A DNA stretch of 48,246 nucleotides from Subtercola sp. (GCA_025463745.1 JAODBB010000011.1:1-48246); one strand, 5' to 3'. Shown: positions 16,490 to 26,247, numbered from the stretch's first letter. Notes: generated by a model not told the origin, from the sequence alone. Translations and numbers: made by a program.

Positions 16490-16495
16490 TAGATT
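16490..16495 (+). promoter_or_regulatory. -10 TAGATT of dapB
   Basis: TAGATT is followed by six bases and the ATG at 16502; there is no room for a ribosome site, so a leaderless mRNA is likely. Confidence 0.55.
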
Positions 16496-16501
16496 GGCTG
16501 T

Positions 16502-17326
16502 ATGAGTACGAAGGTCGCCATTGTCGGCGCATCAGGCAAGATGGGCCGATTGGTGCGCGGCATCGTCGACGGCCACGACGAGTTCGAGGTTTTCGCCGAG
16601 CTGGGTTCGAAAGACGAGTTGTACGACATGAACGGCGCCGATCTTGTCGTCGACGTCAGCGTGCCGGGAGCGAGCCAGAGCGTGGTCGACTACGCCTTGT
16701 CGCAGGGCATCAACGTTCTGGTGGGCACCTCCGGATGGTCGGGCGACCGTATTCTGCGGCTGCAGCACACCCTCGCCGCTCTGCCCGACACCGGCGTCGT
16801 CATCGTGCCGAACTTCTCTCTCGGGTCGGTTCTCGCAACGGCCTTCTCGGCGATGGCTGCTCAATTCTTCAATTCGATCGAGATCGTCGAGGCGCACGGC
16901 GCTTCGAAGCTCGACTCGCCCTCCGGCACCGCCGTGCGCACCGCCGAACTCATCGGTCTGGCCCGTGCCGGTGTCGGCCCGGTGTCGGCACCGCACACCG
17001 ATCAGCGGGCGCGCGGGCAGCAAGTGGCGAGCGTGCCGATCCACAGCCTGCGGCTGCACGGCGTGGTGGCGAAACAAGACGTGATCTTCGGCGGCACAGG
17101 TGAGGTGGTGACGATCAGCCATGAGACTCTGTCGTCGAGTTCGTATGAGACGGGCATCCTTCTCGGCTTGGCGGCTGCCCGTGACGCCCGGGGTGTGACG
17201 GTCGGGCTCGACAAGCTGCTGAACCTCGATCGGCTGCTCGCGGCGAATCAGACCGAGGCCGACAGCGGCTGGGTGCCCGAACCGGAGACGGTGTCGGGGC
17301 AGGCTGCCAGGGCGACGATCGCATGA
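16502..17326 (+). CDS. dapB: 4-hydroxy-tetrahydrodipicolinate reductase
   Basis: DapB reduces the product of DapA with NAD(P)H in lysine and diaminopimelate synthesis, so it supplies cell-wall peptides. The 274 residues show VAIVGASGKMGRLV (dinucleotide loop), VGTSGW, the catalytic AHGASKLDSPSGTA (family ExHHxxKxDxPSGT, where the second His is Gly here) and FGGTGEVVTISHE. The catalytic His and Lys are kept. The C-terminus runs about 25 residues past the core. The stop overlaps a tiny ORF by ATGA. The promoter points to leaderless expression. Confidence 0.95.
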   Translation: MSTKVAIVGASGKMGRLVRGIVDGHDEFEVFAELGSKDELYDMNGADLVVDVSVPGASQSVVDYALSQGINVLVGTSGWSGDRILRLQHTLAALPDTGVVIVPNFSLGSVLATAFSAMAAQFFNSIEIVEAHGASKLDSPSGTAVRTAELIGLARAGVGPVSAPHTDQRARGQQVASVPIHSLRLHGVVAKQDVIFGGTGEVVTISHETLSSSSYETGILLGLAAARDARGVTVGLDKLLNLDRLLAANQTEADSGWVPEPETVSGQAARATIA

Positions 17327-17457
17327 ACACCGGGGCAGACGTGAGCGTCGGTGTTGATTCGGTCGGTGTTGATTCGGTCGGTGCTGATTCAGTCGGTGTC
17401 GAATCAGTCGGCGTCGAATCAGTCGATATCGAATCACACGACAGGATGCCCGTATGA
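17323..17457 (+). CDS. Tiny ORF of pentapeptide repeats between dapB and the TPR gene
   Basis: This 44-codon frame joins dapB to the next gene by ATGA overlaps on both sides. It encodes MNTGADVS, six tandem VG[VA][DE]S-type units (the last VDIES) and HDRMPV. The DNA is a 15-bp minisatellite, so reading continues in frame whatever the copy number. AGGG lies ten bases before its ATG. Either it is a real small protein, or a spacer whose translation carries ribosomes from dapB to the TPR gene. There is no homology I recognise. Confidence 0.45.
   Translation: MNTGADVSVGVDSVGVDSVGADSVGVESVGVESVDIESHDRMPV
17347..17436. repeat. Six 15-bp tandem repeats
   Basis: Units start every 15 bases from 17347; the first two are identical (GTCGGTGTTGATTCG), and later ones drift to GTCGATATCGAATCA. 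The period keeps the reading frame. Confidence 0.9.
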
Positions 17458-17906
17458 AAGGCCGTCTCGCCGCCTTCGCCATGGCAGGCCTTCTCGTGGT
17501 GTACATGGCGCTCGTGCTTCAGCACGCGGTGCTGTTCATCGGCACGGGCAACCCGGTGGGCATCGGAATCGGGCTGGCGCTGCTGATCATGCCGTTCGTG
17601 GGCGCATGGGCGCTGTACCGCGAGCTGATGTTCGGTTTTCGCACGCAGAAACTCGTCGGAATTCTGCGTGACAACGACGAGCTGCCCGTCGACGATCTGC
17701 CGAAACGGCCGAGTGGCCGACCGTACCGTCAGGAGGCCGACGCGGAATTCGACAGCTATCGCATCGAGGTCGAGGCGCAACCCGAGAGCTGGAAGGCGTG
17801 GTTCAGGCTCGGCCTCGCCTACGACGCGAGCGGCGATCGCAAGCGGGCCAGAATGGCGCTTCGGCGGGCGATCGACTTCTACCTGAAGCAGCCGCAAGCG
17901 GCCTGA
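17454..17906 (+). CDS. Membrane-anchored tetratricopeptide-repeat protein
   Basis: This 150-residue protein has two N-terminal hydrophobic helices (about 5-27 and 35-57) and a charged cytoplasmic part. The part ends in one TPR-like helix pair (ESWKAWFRLGLAYDASGDRKRARMALRRAIDFY). The W-x2-L-x2-A pattern is clear, but only one full repeat is present. It is a common neighbour of dapB in this family and of unknown role, perhaps a protein-interaction adaptor. The ATG has AGGA eight bases upstream and overlaps the small repeat ORF. Confidence 0.7.
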   Translation: MKGRLAAFAMAGLLVVYMALVLQHAVLFIGTGNPVGIGIGLALLIMPFVGAWALYRELMFGFRTQKLVGILRDNDELPVDDLPKRPSGRPYRQEADAEFDSYRIEVEAQPESWKAWFRLGLAYDASGDRKRARMALRRAIDFYLKQPQAA

Positions 17907-17969
17907 CCCGGGCTGGCCTGCACTTCGAGTGCTGGTCACTCGAGTGACCTGCGCTCAGGCTACGTGCCC
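17907..17969. repeat. Palindromes and 15-bp repeats between convergent genes
   Basis: GCACTtcgAGTGC (17920-17932) is followed by the perfect 16-bp palindrome GGTCACTCGAGTGACC (17934-17949). Three 15-bp units (17938-17982) follow, two of which carry CTCAGGCTAC, the complement of the epimerase gene's last codons and stop. They may act as a bidirectional terminator. Confidence 0.6.
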
Positions 17970-18884
17970 TCAGGCTACCTGCGGGTTCCGGCCGAGGGCC
18001 TGCTCGAGCGTCTCGTCGAGCGAGGTGTCGCGAAAGTCGAAACCGTCGGCGGCGAGCAGCTGCGACGACTGGTTCTGGTCGGCCAGAATGAGTTCTCGCC
18101 CGGCGTCAGCCAGCGCGCCCTTGATCGCCCACGACGGCGCGGGCAGCCAATACGGTCGGTGTTCCAGGCGCGCGATGGTCTTCATCACGTCGCCGGCGGT
18201 GGCCGGGTTCGGCGCACAGAGGTTCACCGGCCCGGAGAGACTCGAGTCGAGCAGGTGACGGATGCCGGCGGCCTCGTCGTACAGGCTGATCCACGGCCAG
18301 TGTTGCGCGCCGCTGCCGAGCGGCCCGGCTCCGCCCAGCTTCGTGATGAGTTTGAGCGTATTGACGAGGCCGCCGTTGCCGATGACCACTCCCGTTCGGA
18401 AGTTCGTAACTCGCGTGGCGGGGGAGACCTCACGCGAGGCGCTCTCCCAGGCGTCGACCACTTTCGGCAGAAAGCCGTCGCCGACCGATGACTGTTCGGT
18501 GAGCACCTCGCCTGGCCGGTCGCCGTAGAAGCCCACGGCCGAGCCGCTCAGAAAGACGGCCGGCGGTTTGCTGGCCTTGCGAATCGCGGTCGCGAGCGTC
18601 GTGGTGGCGTTCACTCGCGACTCGAGAATGGTTCGTTTGTACGAGAGTGTCCAGGGCAGGCGCGAAATCGACGCTCCGGAGAGGTTGATGACCGCATCCG
18701 CACGCTCGATGGTCTCGGGGTTCAGCCAGCCGGCATCCGGATCCCACATCCGCTCGTCGGGATGGTGTGTCGCGTGCCGCACGAGCACCACGACCCGATG
18801 GCCGTGCTCCCGTAGCTGCGAAATGAGTTCGGTACCGATGAAACCCGACCCGCCTGCGATCAGAACGGTCTGTGCATCAGTCAT
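17970..18884 (-). CDS. TIGR01777 family NAD(P)-dependent epimerase/sugar-nucleotide-type SDR
   Basis: This 304-residue extended SDR begins TVLIAGGSGFIGTELI (dinucleotide motif GxxGxxG). It contains AVINLSGASI, FLSGSAVGFYGD (Ser and the YxxxK region modified as in this family), FRTGVVIGNGG and WISLYDEAAGI. This matches the YfcH/TIGR01777 family, whose substrate is not established. A C-terminal DUF1731-like segment (WAIKGALADAGRELILADQ) is present. It is monocistronic and convergent with the TPR gene. A TAGTCT hexamer about 60 bases upstream could be its -10. Confidence 0.9.
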   Translation of the reverse strand: MTDAQTVLIAGGSGFIGTELISQLREHGHRVVVLVRHATHHPDERMWDPDAGWLNPETIERADAVINLSGASISRLPWTLSYKRTILESRVNATTTLATAIRKASKPPAVFLSGSAVGFYGDRPGEVLTEQSSVGDGFLPKVVDAWESASREVSPATRVTNFRTGVVIGNGGLVNTLKLITKLGGAGPLGSGAQHWPWISLYDEAAGIRHLLDSSLSGPVNLCAPNPATAGDVMKTIARLEHRPYWLPAPSWAIKGALADAGRELILADQNQSSQLLAADGFDFRDTSLDETLEQALGRNPQVA

Positions 18885-18955
18885 GCTGTGACTCGGTCAT
18901 GTCGTGGCCCCGCTCATTCGGTTCGCTTGACCTCAGACTATCGCGGCCGGTGTTC

Positions 18956-19474
18956 TCAGGGCAGAGCGATACCGCCCCGAACGAGCAGGAGGTAGAGCTG
19001 GCAGCCGAGGCAGTAGCCGAACACAGAATTCAAGAACGCGGCGACGAAAGCCGCGGCGGCACAGATGACGAGACCGTACGGAACGCCGATGAGCGCCAGA
19101 ATGACACCGATGACGGTGACGAACAGCCCCACGGCCTGCGCGAAGGTCGGCGGTTTGGGGTCTTCGAGTTCAGTCGGGGCAGACAAGAACGGGCGCAGCA
19201 ACCGGCGGTACAGAAATCCGTAGGGATGCCGCGCAACACCGGCGAAGGCGCCCCACGCGAACAGGGCGGTGATGACCGCGAAGAGAATGAACGCCGGCTC
19301 AGCGGCCCGTTCGCCGATCGTGGCCGGTGGTTGGGCGGCAGTGCCCGCACCCAGCAGCAGAACGATCACGAGGAGCAGAGCCGTGATACCAGCGCTGAAC
19401 CGAGGGCCGCGAGGGTCGATTCCCGCGGTGGGCCGAGCCGGCACGGCGGAGTCTGCTGAACCAGAGGTCGTCAT
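18956..19474 (-). CDS. DUF4395 membrane protein
   Basis: This 172-residue protein has four hydrophobic segments and the DUF4395 signature near its end, GYCLGCQLYLL, with a CLGC Cys pair in a membrane context. The N-terminal 25 residues are polar. It overlaps the upstream thioredoxin-like gene by TGATG, so the pair is translated together. The Cys pair plus a thioredoxin partner suggests membrane thiol-redox transfer or sulfur handling, but this is inference; the family has no firm function. Confidence 0.85.
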   Translation of the reverse strand: MTTSGSADSAVPARPTAGIDPRGPRFSAGITALLLVIVLLLGAGTAAQPPATIGERAAEPAFILFAVITALFAWGAFAGVARHPYGFLYRRLLRPFLSAPTELEDPKPPTFAQAVGLFVTVIGVILALIGVPYGLVICAAAAFVAAFLNSVFGYCLGCQLYLLLVRGGIALP

Positions 19475-19914
19475 CAGTGCACACTCACAATCGATTCGAG
19501 TTCGTGCTGAACCACGTCACGGCGAGCGGAGCCGCCGATGCGCGCCACTAGAAGGCCGGCGCCGTCGAGGATGAACGTGGTCGGGGTCTGCAGAATGCCG
19601 TACTTGTTCGCGAGGTCGCCCCGGTGGGTGAGGTCGACATCGACGTGAGTCACCCCGTCGAGCCGGTCGGCGACGGCCCCGAGCATCCGCCTGGTCGACG
19701 GGCAGCTGGCGCAGAACTCGGTTGAGAACTGCAGCAGTGTCGCGCGCGAGCCGAATCCGGCGTTCATGTCGGAGCCGAGATCGGCCGGAGTGATGACGAG
19801 GGCTGTGCGCCTCGATCGACGCGCTGCGGTGCCCTGACGGCCACGCCAGAGCAGGCCGACGACGGTCGTCGCTGCGATGAGCGCCAACACGAGGTAAACA
19901 GCGGTGGGTGACAT
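19474..19914 (-). CDS. Membrane-anchored thioredoxin-like protein
   Basis: This 146-residue protein has an N-terminal hydrophobic helix (about 5-22) that anchors a thioredoxin fold outside the cytoplasm. FSTEFCASCPSTRR supplies a CxxC site (CASC), and YGILQTPTTFILDGAG contains the cis-Pro. The active site CASC differs from the usual CGPC, so its redox potential and partner may differ. ATG 19914 is chosen over the in-frame TTG four codons upstream. It is first of a two-gene operon with the DUF4395 protein and divergent from the esterase gene. Confidence 0.87.
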   Translation of the reverse strand: MSPTAVYLVLALIAATTVVGLLWRGRQGTAARRSRRTALVITPADLGSDMNAGFGSRATLLQFSTEFCASCPSTRRMLGAVADRLDGVTHVDVDLTHRGDLANKYGILQTPTTFILDGAGLLVARIGGSARRDVVQHELESIVSVH

Positions 19915-19958
19915 GGTGCTTGACAAGGTACGCTTCTCTTCGCCGTACCCTCCGGATT

Positions 19959-20000
19959 ATGACCTGGCGTTACGGCGATGGCGGGTGGAGCCAGAAGTAG
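19959..20000 (+). other. Possible Trp-rich micro-ORF upstream of the esterase
   Basis: ATG 19959 opens 13 codons (MTWRYGDGGWSQK, stop). TACCCT lies seven bases before the ATG, the same spacing as the leaderless starts here. It has two Trp and one Tyr. It may be chance or a leader peptide. Confidence 0.25.
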
Positions 20001-20034
20001 AGGCGAAACCGCAACCGTGCGAGCAAGGATGTAC

Positions 20035-21348
20035 ATGGGTTCATTTGGAACCGTCAGCATTGTCGCTGGCGCGTTCGTGGTAGCCGTCTATGTCGTCGCC
20101 GCAATCTGTGCTGCCTACGAGTTGGTGGTGCGCCCCGGTGCTCGGTGGAGCCGTCGCCGCTGGAGCGTCACGAGCGCGATCGCCCTGCTGGCCGGCGCGG
20201 GCCTGGGCTGGCTTGCCGCGTGGGCGGTGACCGACTGGTTCGATCTGTTCGGAGTCGATCTGTCGGTTGTTGCCCTGGTCTGGGTGAGCGTCGGCTTCGC
20301 TCTGATCGCCGTGTGTCTGTGCTCCTTCTTCCGTTCGCGCTGGTGGCGCAAGGTCGTGTCGGCCGTCGCCATCGTGGTCTTCGTCGCTACGACGGCACTC
20401 AGCCTGAATATCGACATCGGTACGTACACGACCATCAATTCGCTGATGGGTATCAGCCCGTTCGCATCGAACGCGCTGCCGAGTCTGGCGAGTCCGTCAC
20501 CGAGTGCGAGCGGATCGCTCGGCAGCACCTGGGTTCCTCCGAAAGGTCAGCCGGCCGAGGGCTCGGTCAGCAATGTCGCGATCCCCGGAACGGTGAGTGG
20601 ATTCGCGGCGCGCGACGCTGCGGTCTATCTGCCCCCCGCGGCGCTGACCGCGCATCCGCCTGCTCTTCCCGTGGTCATCACCTTGTCGGGCCAGCCGGGC
20701 CAGCCGACGGATCCGTTCGTCTCGGCCCACCTGGTCGAGACCCTCAACGTCTACGCCGCAGCACACCACGGATTGGCGCCGATTGTGGTGGCACCCGACC
20801 AGTTGGGCGACCCGGCCAACAATCCGATGTGCGTCGACGGCGCGCTCGGCAATTCGGCGACCTATCTGACGGTGGATGTCGTGAGATGGATCACGGCGAA
20901 CTTGCCCGTTGCACCGGCCCCGAACAACTGGGGCATCGCCGGGTTCTCGCAAGGAGGAACCTGTTCGATTCAGCTGGGCGGCGCGCATCCCGAACTGTTC
21001 GGTTCGATTCTCGATGTGTCAGGCGAACTGGTGGCGTCGAACGGCGACGAGGCGAACACCATCGCCGTGGGGTTCGCCGGCAATCGCGACGCATATCTCG
21101 CGGCGCAGCCTGAGAACATTCTGAGAAAACACACACCCTACACGAATACGTTCGCGGTATTCGCCGTGGGCCAGGCCGATGGCGTCTTCACCCCGTATGC
21201 CCTCCAGATTTCGCAAGCGGCGCGTGACGCCGGGATGACCGTGGAGTACATCGAGGCGCCGGGCAGCGGGCACGACTACACCACGGCGACCTACGCCTTC
21301 GCGCGCGGGTTCGCGCTGCTCGCCGACCGTTTCGGGCTGGCAGCGTGA
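20035..21348 (+). CDS. Membrane-anchored alpha/beta-hydrolase (FrmB/mycolyltransferase-like esterase)
   Basis: The first 130 residues contain four hydrophobic helices; the rest is an extracytoplasmic esterase domain. WGIAGFSQGGTC holds the nucleophile Ser in GxSxG context, and GSGHDYTT carries the likely catalytic His. The family includes S-formylglutathione hydrolase and antigen-85-like esterases. It is coupled by GTGA to the MprF-like gene, and in other actinobacteria and firmicutes such hydrolases remove amino acids from aminoacylated lipids made by the partner. That role is therefore likely but inferred. ATG 20035 has AAGGA five bases upstream; 20029 is also possible. Confidence 0.8.
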   Translation: MGSFGTVSIVAGAFVVAVYVVAAICAAYELVVRPGARWSRRRWSVTSAIALLAGAGLGWLAAWAVTDWFDLFGVDLSVVALVWVSVGFALIAVCLCSFFRSRWWRKVVSAVAIVVFVATTALSLNIDIGTYTTINSLMGISPFASNALPSLASPSPSASGSLGSTWVPPKGQPAEGSVSNVAIPGTVSGFAARDAAVYLPPAALTAHPPALPVVITLSGQPGQPTDPFVSAHLVETLNVYAAAHHGLAPIVVAPDQLGDPANNPMCVDGALGNSATYLTVDVVRWITANLPVAPAPNNWGIAGFSQGGTCSIQLGGAHPELFGSILDVSGELVASNGDEANTIAVGFAGNRDAYLAAQPENILRKHTPYTNTFAVFAVGQADGVFTPYALQISQAARDAGMTVEYIEAPGSGHDYTTATYAFARGFALLADRFGLAA

Positions 21349-24098
21349 CCGCCGGCCCGAATTCGACGACGTCTGTGCCTCGGCGGGCTCCGGAGCCGGA
21401 GCCGGTGCCGGAGCTCGCATCGAAACCGGCGTCGGAGCCACAGCCTGTCTTGGCGTCGAAGCCGGGGCCGGCGAGTCAGAGGCCGCTCCCGCGCTCTCGC
21501 TCTCGCTCTCGCTCTCGCGCGGAGCGCGTCGCCACCGGAGCTCGCGCGATCGGCCGATGGGCGGCATCCATTCCGTTCACGTGGGTCATCGTCGGAGTCG
21601 CCATTGCCGTCGGTGTGCTTCAACTGATCTTTCACGCGTCGATCTACCGCCTTTTCGAGAACGCGCTCTCGTTGAGCTTCGACTCGGTGGTGGCTCAGCA
21701 TCACTGGTTCGCTGCGCTCACCTCGGTATTGTTCGCGCCTCGAGCTCTGCACATTCTCGTCGTGGTGCCGATCATCGTGATCGTGCTGGGCACCGCCGAA
21801 CGACTCCTGGGCACCTGGCGAACGGCGGTGTCGTACGTAGTAGTGGCTGTGCTCGGCGGCGGCCTCGGGCTCGCCCTTCAGGGGCTCGGGCTGTGGCTCG
21901 GGCTCGTTGCCGTGGAGCAGATCAGATCGCACCCGACAATCGATCCGATCACTCCGATCGTCGGTACGATCATGGCCGCGAGCGCCTTCGCCGGGCCGCT
22001 GCTCCGCCGTCGCATCCGAGTGCTGGGATTCGCCGCCTTGTTGATGTTCGCGCTCTACTCGGGAATGCCGGTCGATCTGTACCGGGCGTTTGCGGCAGTG
22101 GTAGGGCTCGGTCTGGGTGTCGTGTTGTGGCGCCTTCGCCGTGTGGCGCGCCAGGCCCGGGCAGAGTCGGCATCGCGAACCGAACCGGCGTCGCGACCCG
22201 AGTCGGGCCTTCGTCGTAGCACTCACCGTGAACAGCGTTCGTTGCTTGCGGCGGTCGTCGCCATCACCGCCATCGGGCCGCTGATCACCGTCATCGATCC
22301 GAACGGGTTCGGGCCGTTGCAGCCGCTCGGCCTGCTCTTTCGCGATTCGTTCTCGAATTCGGCTGCAATCGCGTCACGATGCGCGTCGGTCGGGTACAGC
22401 GAAGCGTGTTCTGCTGCGTATGCAGCTTCGCGACTCGATGGGCTGGGGCCCGTGCTGGTGACCGTGTTGCCACTCGTGGTGCTGCTCATCGCTGCGCTCG
22501 GTATTCTGCGCGGCCGCCGCGTGGCGCTCTGGCTGGCAGTGGCGGTGAATGTGTTCTTCTTCGTGCTCGGGGTGACGTACTACGGCGTCTTTCCGGCTAT
22601 CGGTGCCAACACCTTCTTCGACCTCTCGAACGGCGCCTTCAATCAGAACAGCGTCTCGGTCGTCATTTCCATCGTGCTGCCGTTGATCGTCGCTGTGCTT
22701 CTTGTCGTCAGCCGTCGCATCTTTCCCGCCGATTCGCTCTTCGGCGCGACGCCGCGGTTCTTCGTGATCATTGTCAGCTCGCTGGCGGTGATCGCGGCGG
22801 TCTATCTCAGCATCGCCTTCGCGCTACGTACGCAGTTCTCGCCGCGTGTGTCGCTCGGCGATCTGCTCAGCGATCTGCCGGAACGCTTCATGCCGGTCGG
22901 CTTTCTGTCGCTCGAGCGGGTCGACGTGTTTCCGACAAGCGATGCGGCGCGTTTCGTGTACGAGTGGGCCGGCCCGCTGTTCTGGTTCGTGGTCGCTGTG
23001 ACCGCGGTGCTGTCGGTGTCGCGTCATCGACTGGGTCAGAGCGCGGGGCAGGAAGCGCGCATCCGCTCGCTTCTGCACGCCGGTGGCCGGGGCTCGTTGT
23101 CGTGGATCGCCACCTGGACCGGAAACCACTACTGGTTCTCGGATCGGTCTGACGCTGCTATTGCGTACCGCGTGATCAACGGGGTGGCGATCGCGACCGG
23201 TGAACCGTTGGGCACGGGCGGGGCGGATGACCGGGCCGCAGCCGTCTCGGATTTCGCGGCCTTCTGCACGAACCACGGCTGGACGCCGGTGTTCTACGCC
23301 GTATCGGCGTCGCTCGCCCGGGCCTTCGCGGGTATGCACTGGTCGATGATGCAGATCGCTGAAGAGGCTCTCATCACGCTCGACACCTTCTCGCTCGAGG
23401 GCAAGAAGATGCAAGACGTGCGAACAGCTATCAACAAGGCGAAAAAGCTCGGCATTCGAGCGGAATGGACGTCGTACCACCGGCTGCCGACCGGCCAGGC
23501 GACCCAGCTGCGTGAGCTCTCTGAAGTGTGGGTCGCCGAGAAGAATCTGCCCGAAATGGGCTTCACGCTCGGCGGCGTCGACGAACTGATCGACGCGGAG
23601 GTGCGGCTGATGATCGCACTCGACGCCGACGACGAGGTTCTCGGCGTGACGAGTTGGCTGCCGACCTTTCGGGAGGGTGTCGTTGTGGGGTGGACGCTCG
23701 ACTTCATGCGGCGACGCCCCGACGCGGTGAACGGAGTGATGGAGTTCACGCTCGCCGAGACGATTCTGCGCGCCCAGCAGGCCGGCCTCGAGTTCGTGAG
23801 CCTCTCGGCGGCGCCGCTGGCTCACAGCGGAGAGGTGACCGGCGCTCCGGGCGAGAGCTTGCGCAGCGAAGGAGCGCGGGCCACGTTGCTCGACGTGCTG
23901 GGGCGTGCTCTCGAGCCGGTGTACGGCTTTGCGTCACTGCATGCTTTCAAGCAGAAGTTCCGTCCGCGGAATGTGCCGCAATATCTGGCCTATGCCGACC
24001 CGCTGACCCTGCCCGCCGTAGGCGCGGCTCTTGCACGGGCGTACGTGCCGACGCTGTCGGCCAGGCAGGCCATCACCTTGCTGGCGCGCAATTCGTAG
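21345..24098 (+). CDS. MprF-like aminoacyl-phospholipid synthase (DUF2156 domain)
   Basis: This 917-residue protein opens with a Pro/Glu/Ser/Arg-rich cytoplasmic tail. A block of about a dozen hydrophobic helices follows (about 75-560), the first half loosely rhomboid-like. The C-terminal catalytic DUF2156/phosphatidylglycerol-lysyltransferase domain is at about 565-900 (GRGSLSWIATWTGNHYWFS, KKLGIRAEWTSYHRL, EKNLPEMGFTLGG, VVGWTLDFMRRRPDAVNG, YGFASLHAFKQKFRP). The family transfers Lys or Ala from tRNA to phosphatidylglycerol or diacylglycerol, changing surface charge and resistance to cationic peptides. The transferred residue cannot be read here. GTG start overlaps the esterase stop. Confidence 0.85.
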   Translation: MTAGPNSTTSVPRRAPEPEPVPELASKPASEPQPVLASKPGPASQRPLPRSRSRSRSRAERVATGARAIGRWAASIPFTWVIVGVAIAVGVLQLIFHASIYRLFENALSLSFDSVVAQHHWFAALTSVLFAPRALHILVVVPIIVIVLGTAERLLGTWRTAVSYVVVAVLGGGLGLALQGLGLWLGLVAVEQIRSHPTIDPITPIVGTIMAASAFAGPLLRRRIRVLGFAALLMFALYSGMPVDLYRAFAAVVGLGLGVVLWRLRRVARQARAESASRTEPASRPESGLRRSTHREQRSLLAAVVAITAIGPLITVIDPNGFGPLQPLGLLFRDSFSNSAAIASRCASVGYSEACSAAYAASRLDGLGPVLVTVLPLVVLLIAALGILRGRRVALWLAVAVNVFFFVLGVTYYGVFPAIGANTFFDLSNGAFNQNSVSVVISIVLPLIVAVLLVVSRRIFPADSLFGATPRFFVIIVSSLAVIAAVYLSIAFALRTQFSPRVSLGDLLSDLPERFMPVGFLSLERVDVFPTSDAARFVYEWAGPLFWFVVAVTAVLSVSRHRLGQSAGQEARIRSLLHAGGRGSLSWIATWTGNHYWFSDRSDAAIAYRVINGVAIATGEPLGTGGADDRAAAVSDFAAFCTNHGWTPVFYAVSASLARAFAGMHWSMMQIAEEALITLDTFSLEGKKMQDVRTAINKAKKLGIRAEWTSYHRLPTGQATQLRELSEVWVAEKNLPEMGFTLGGVDELIDAEVRLMIALDADDEVLGVTSWLPTFREGVVVGWTLDFMRRRPDAVNGVMEFTLAETILRAQQAGLEFVSLSAAPLAHSGEVTGAPGESLRSEGARATLLDVLGRALEPVYGFASLHAFKQKFRPRNVPQYLAYADPLTLPAVGAALARAYVPTLSARQAITLLARNS
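21493..21516. repeat. Hexanucleotide tandem repeat GCTCTC x4
   Basis: Four exact GCTCTC units encode the SRSRSRSR part of the MprF-like N-terminus. Copy changes would keep the frame and alter tail length only. Confidence 0.8.
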
Positions 24099-24106
24099 GG
24101 TCGTGC

Positions 24107-24112
24107 TAATCT
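24107..24112 (+). promoter_or_regulatory. Extended -10 (TGCTAATCT) of the leu leader
   Basis: TAATCT preceded by TGC gives an extended -10. Six bases later is the GTG of the leader peptide, so transcription probably begins at that codon. Confidence 0.55.
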
Positions 24113-24118
24113 GAAAAG

Positions 24119-24163
24119 GTGTTTTTCGGTCTGCTCCTTCTTAGCTGCCGCGACGAGCTTTAG
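24119..24163 (+). CDS. leuL: leuA leader peptide
   Basis: GTG followed by 13 codons and TAG encodes MFFGLLLLSCRDEL, with four consecutive Leu codons (CTG CTC CTT CTT) and a fifth Leu as the last codon. It precedes leuA by 103 bases and overlaps the left arm of a hairpin. Such peptides sense charged tRNA-Leu: stalling at the Leu run changes folding of the leader and switches leuA on. There is no ribosome site, but the GTG sits at the predicted transcript start, so translation would be leaderless. Leucine attenuation of leuA is known in actinobacteria; the exact mechanism here is inferred. Confidence 0.75.
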   Translation: MFFGLLLLSCRDEL

Positions 24164-24184
24164 ATAAAGCCTTCCTCGTCGCGG
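24148..24184 (+). promoter_or_regulatory. Leu-leader hairpin
   Basis: CCGCGACGAG (24148-24157) pairs perfectly with CTCGTCGCGG (24175-24184), and the loop can form CTTTAgaTAAAG. The left arm lies within the last codons of the leader peptide, so ribosome position controls it. No T-run follows, so it is not a classical intrinsic terminator; an alternative fold or Rho-type control is more likely. Confidence 0.65.
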
Positions 24185-24253
24185 AGTTCGTCATTGGCTC
24201 GTATTCATTTACATGCAACCCAAACAAGACGTAACAGACAGCAAAAGACGTAA

Positions 24254-26032
<1,779 letters not shown>

Positions 26033-26094
26033 CCCGCCCTTCGCTGCCCCTCTGCCCGCCCGCCCCGCCCTCCACCTCCGTTCGACATCGTCGG

Positions 26095-26144
26095 TTTTGC
26101 GGAGAAGTACGCTATCCGGCGCGTTAGCGTGCTTCTTCGAAAAA
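26095..26144. repeat. Imperfect 20-bp inverted repeat
   Basis: TTTTGCGGAGAAGTACGCTA (26095-26114) and TAGCGTGCTTCTTCGAAAAA (26125-26144) pair at 17 of 20 positions with a ten-base loop. The T and A tracts lie on the wrong sides for a terminator of either flanking direction. Confidence 0.65.
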
Positions 26145-26235
26145 TGGATGGCCCCGGGGAGGCGGGCGCGGGGGGAGGGGGGGTAGGGGCGCGCGGGTGC
26201 GGACGGGCCTCCGGGGTGAAGTCAGGGGAGGGGCG

Positions 26236-26241
26236 GATAAT
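26236..26241 (+). promoter_or_regulatory. -10 GATAAT of recO
   Basis: GATAAT is six bases before the GTG at 26248, the recurrent leaderless spacing. Confidence 0.5.
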
Positions 26242-26247
26242 GGAGGG

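Larger units (their letters stand above)
26033..26247. other. Low-complexity gap between leuA and recO
   Basis: A C-rich stretch (26035-26080) and a G-rich stretch (26152-26235) flank a 50-base imperfect hairpin at 26095-26144. No gene is seen. Confidence 0.6.

Noticed and set aside
26152-26235. G-quadruplex control element
   Set aside because: The G-runs are there, but this is also expected from a skewed low-complexity stretch; there is no supporting evidence.
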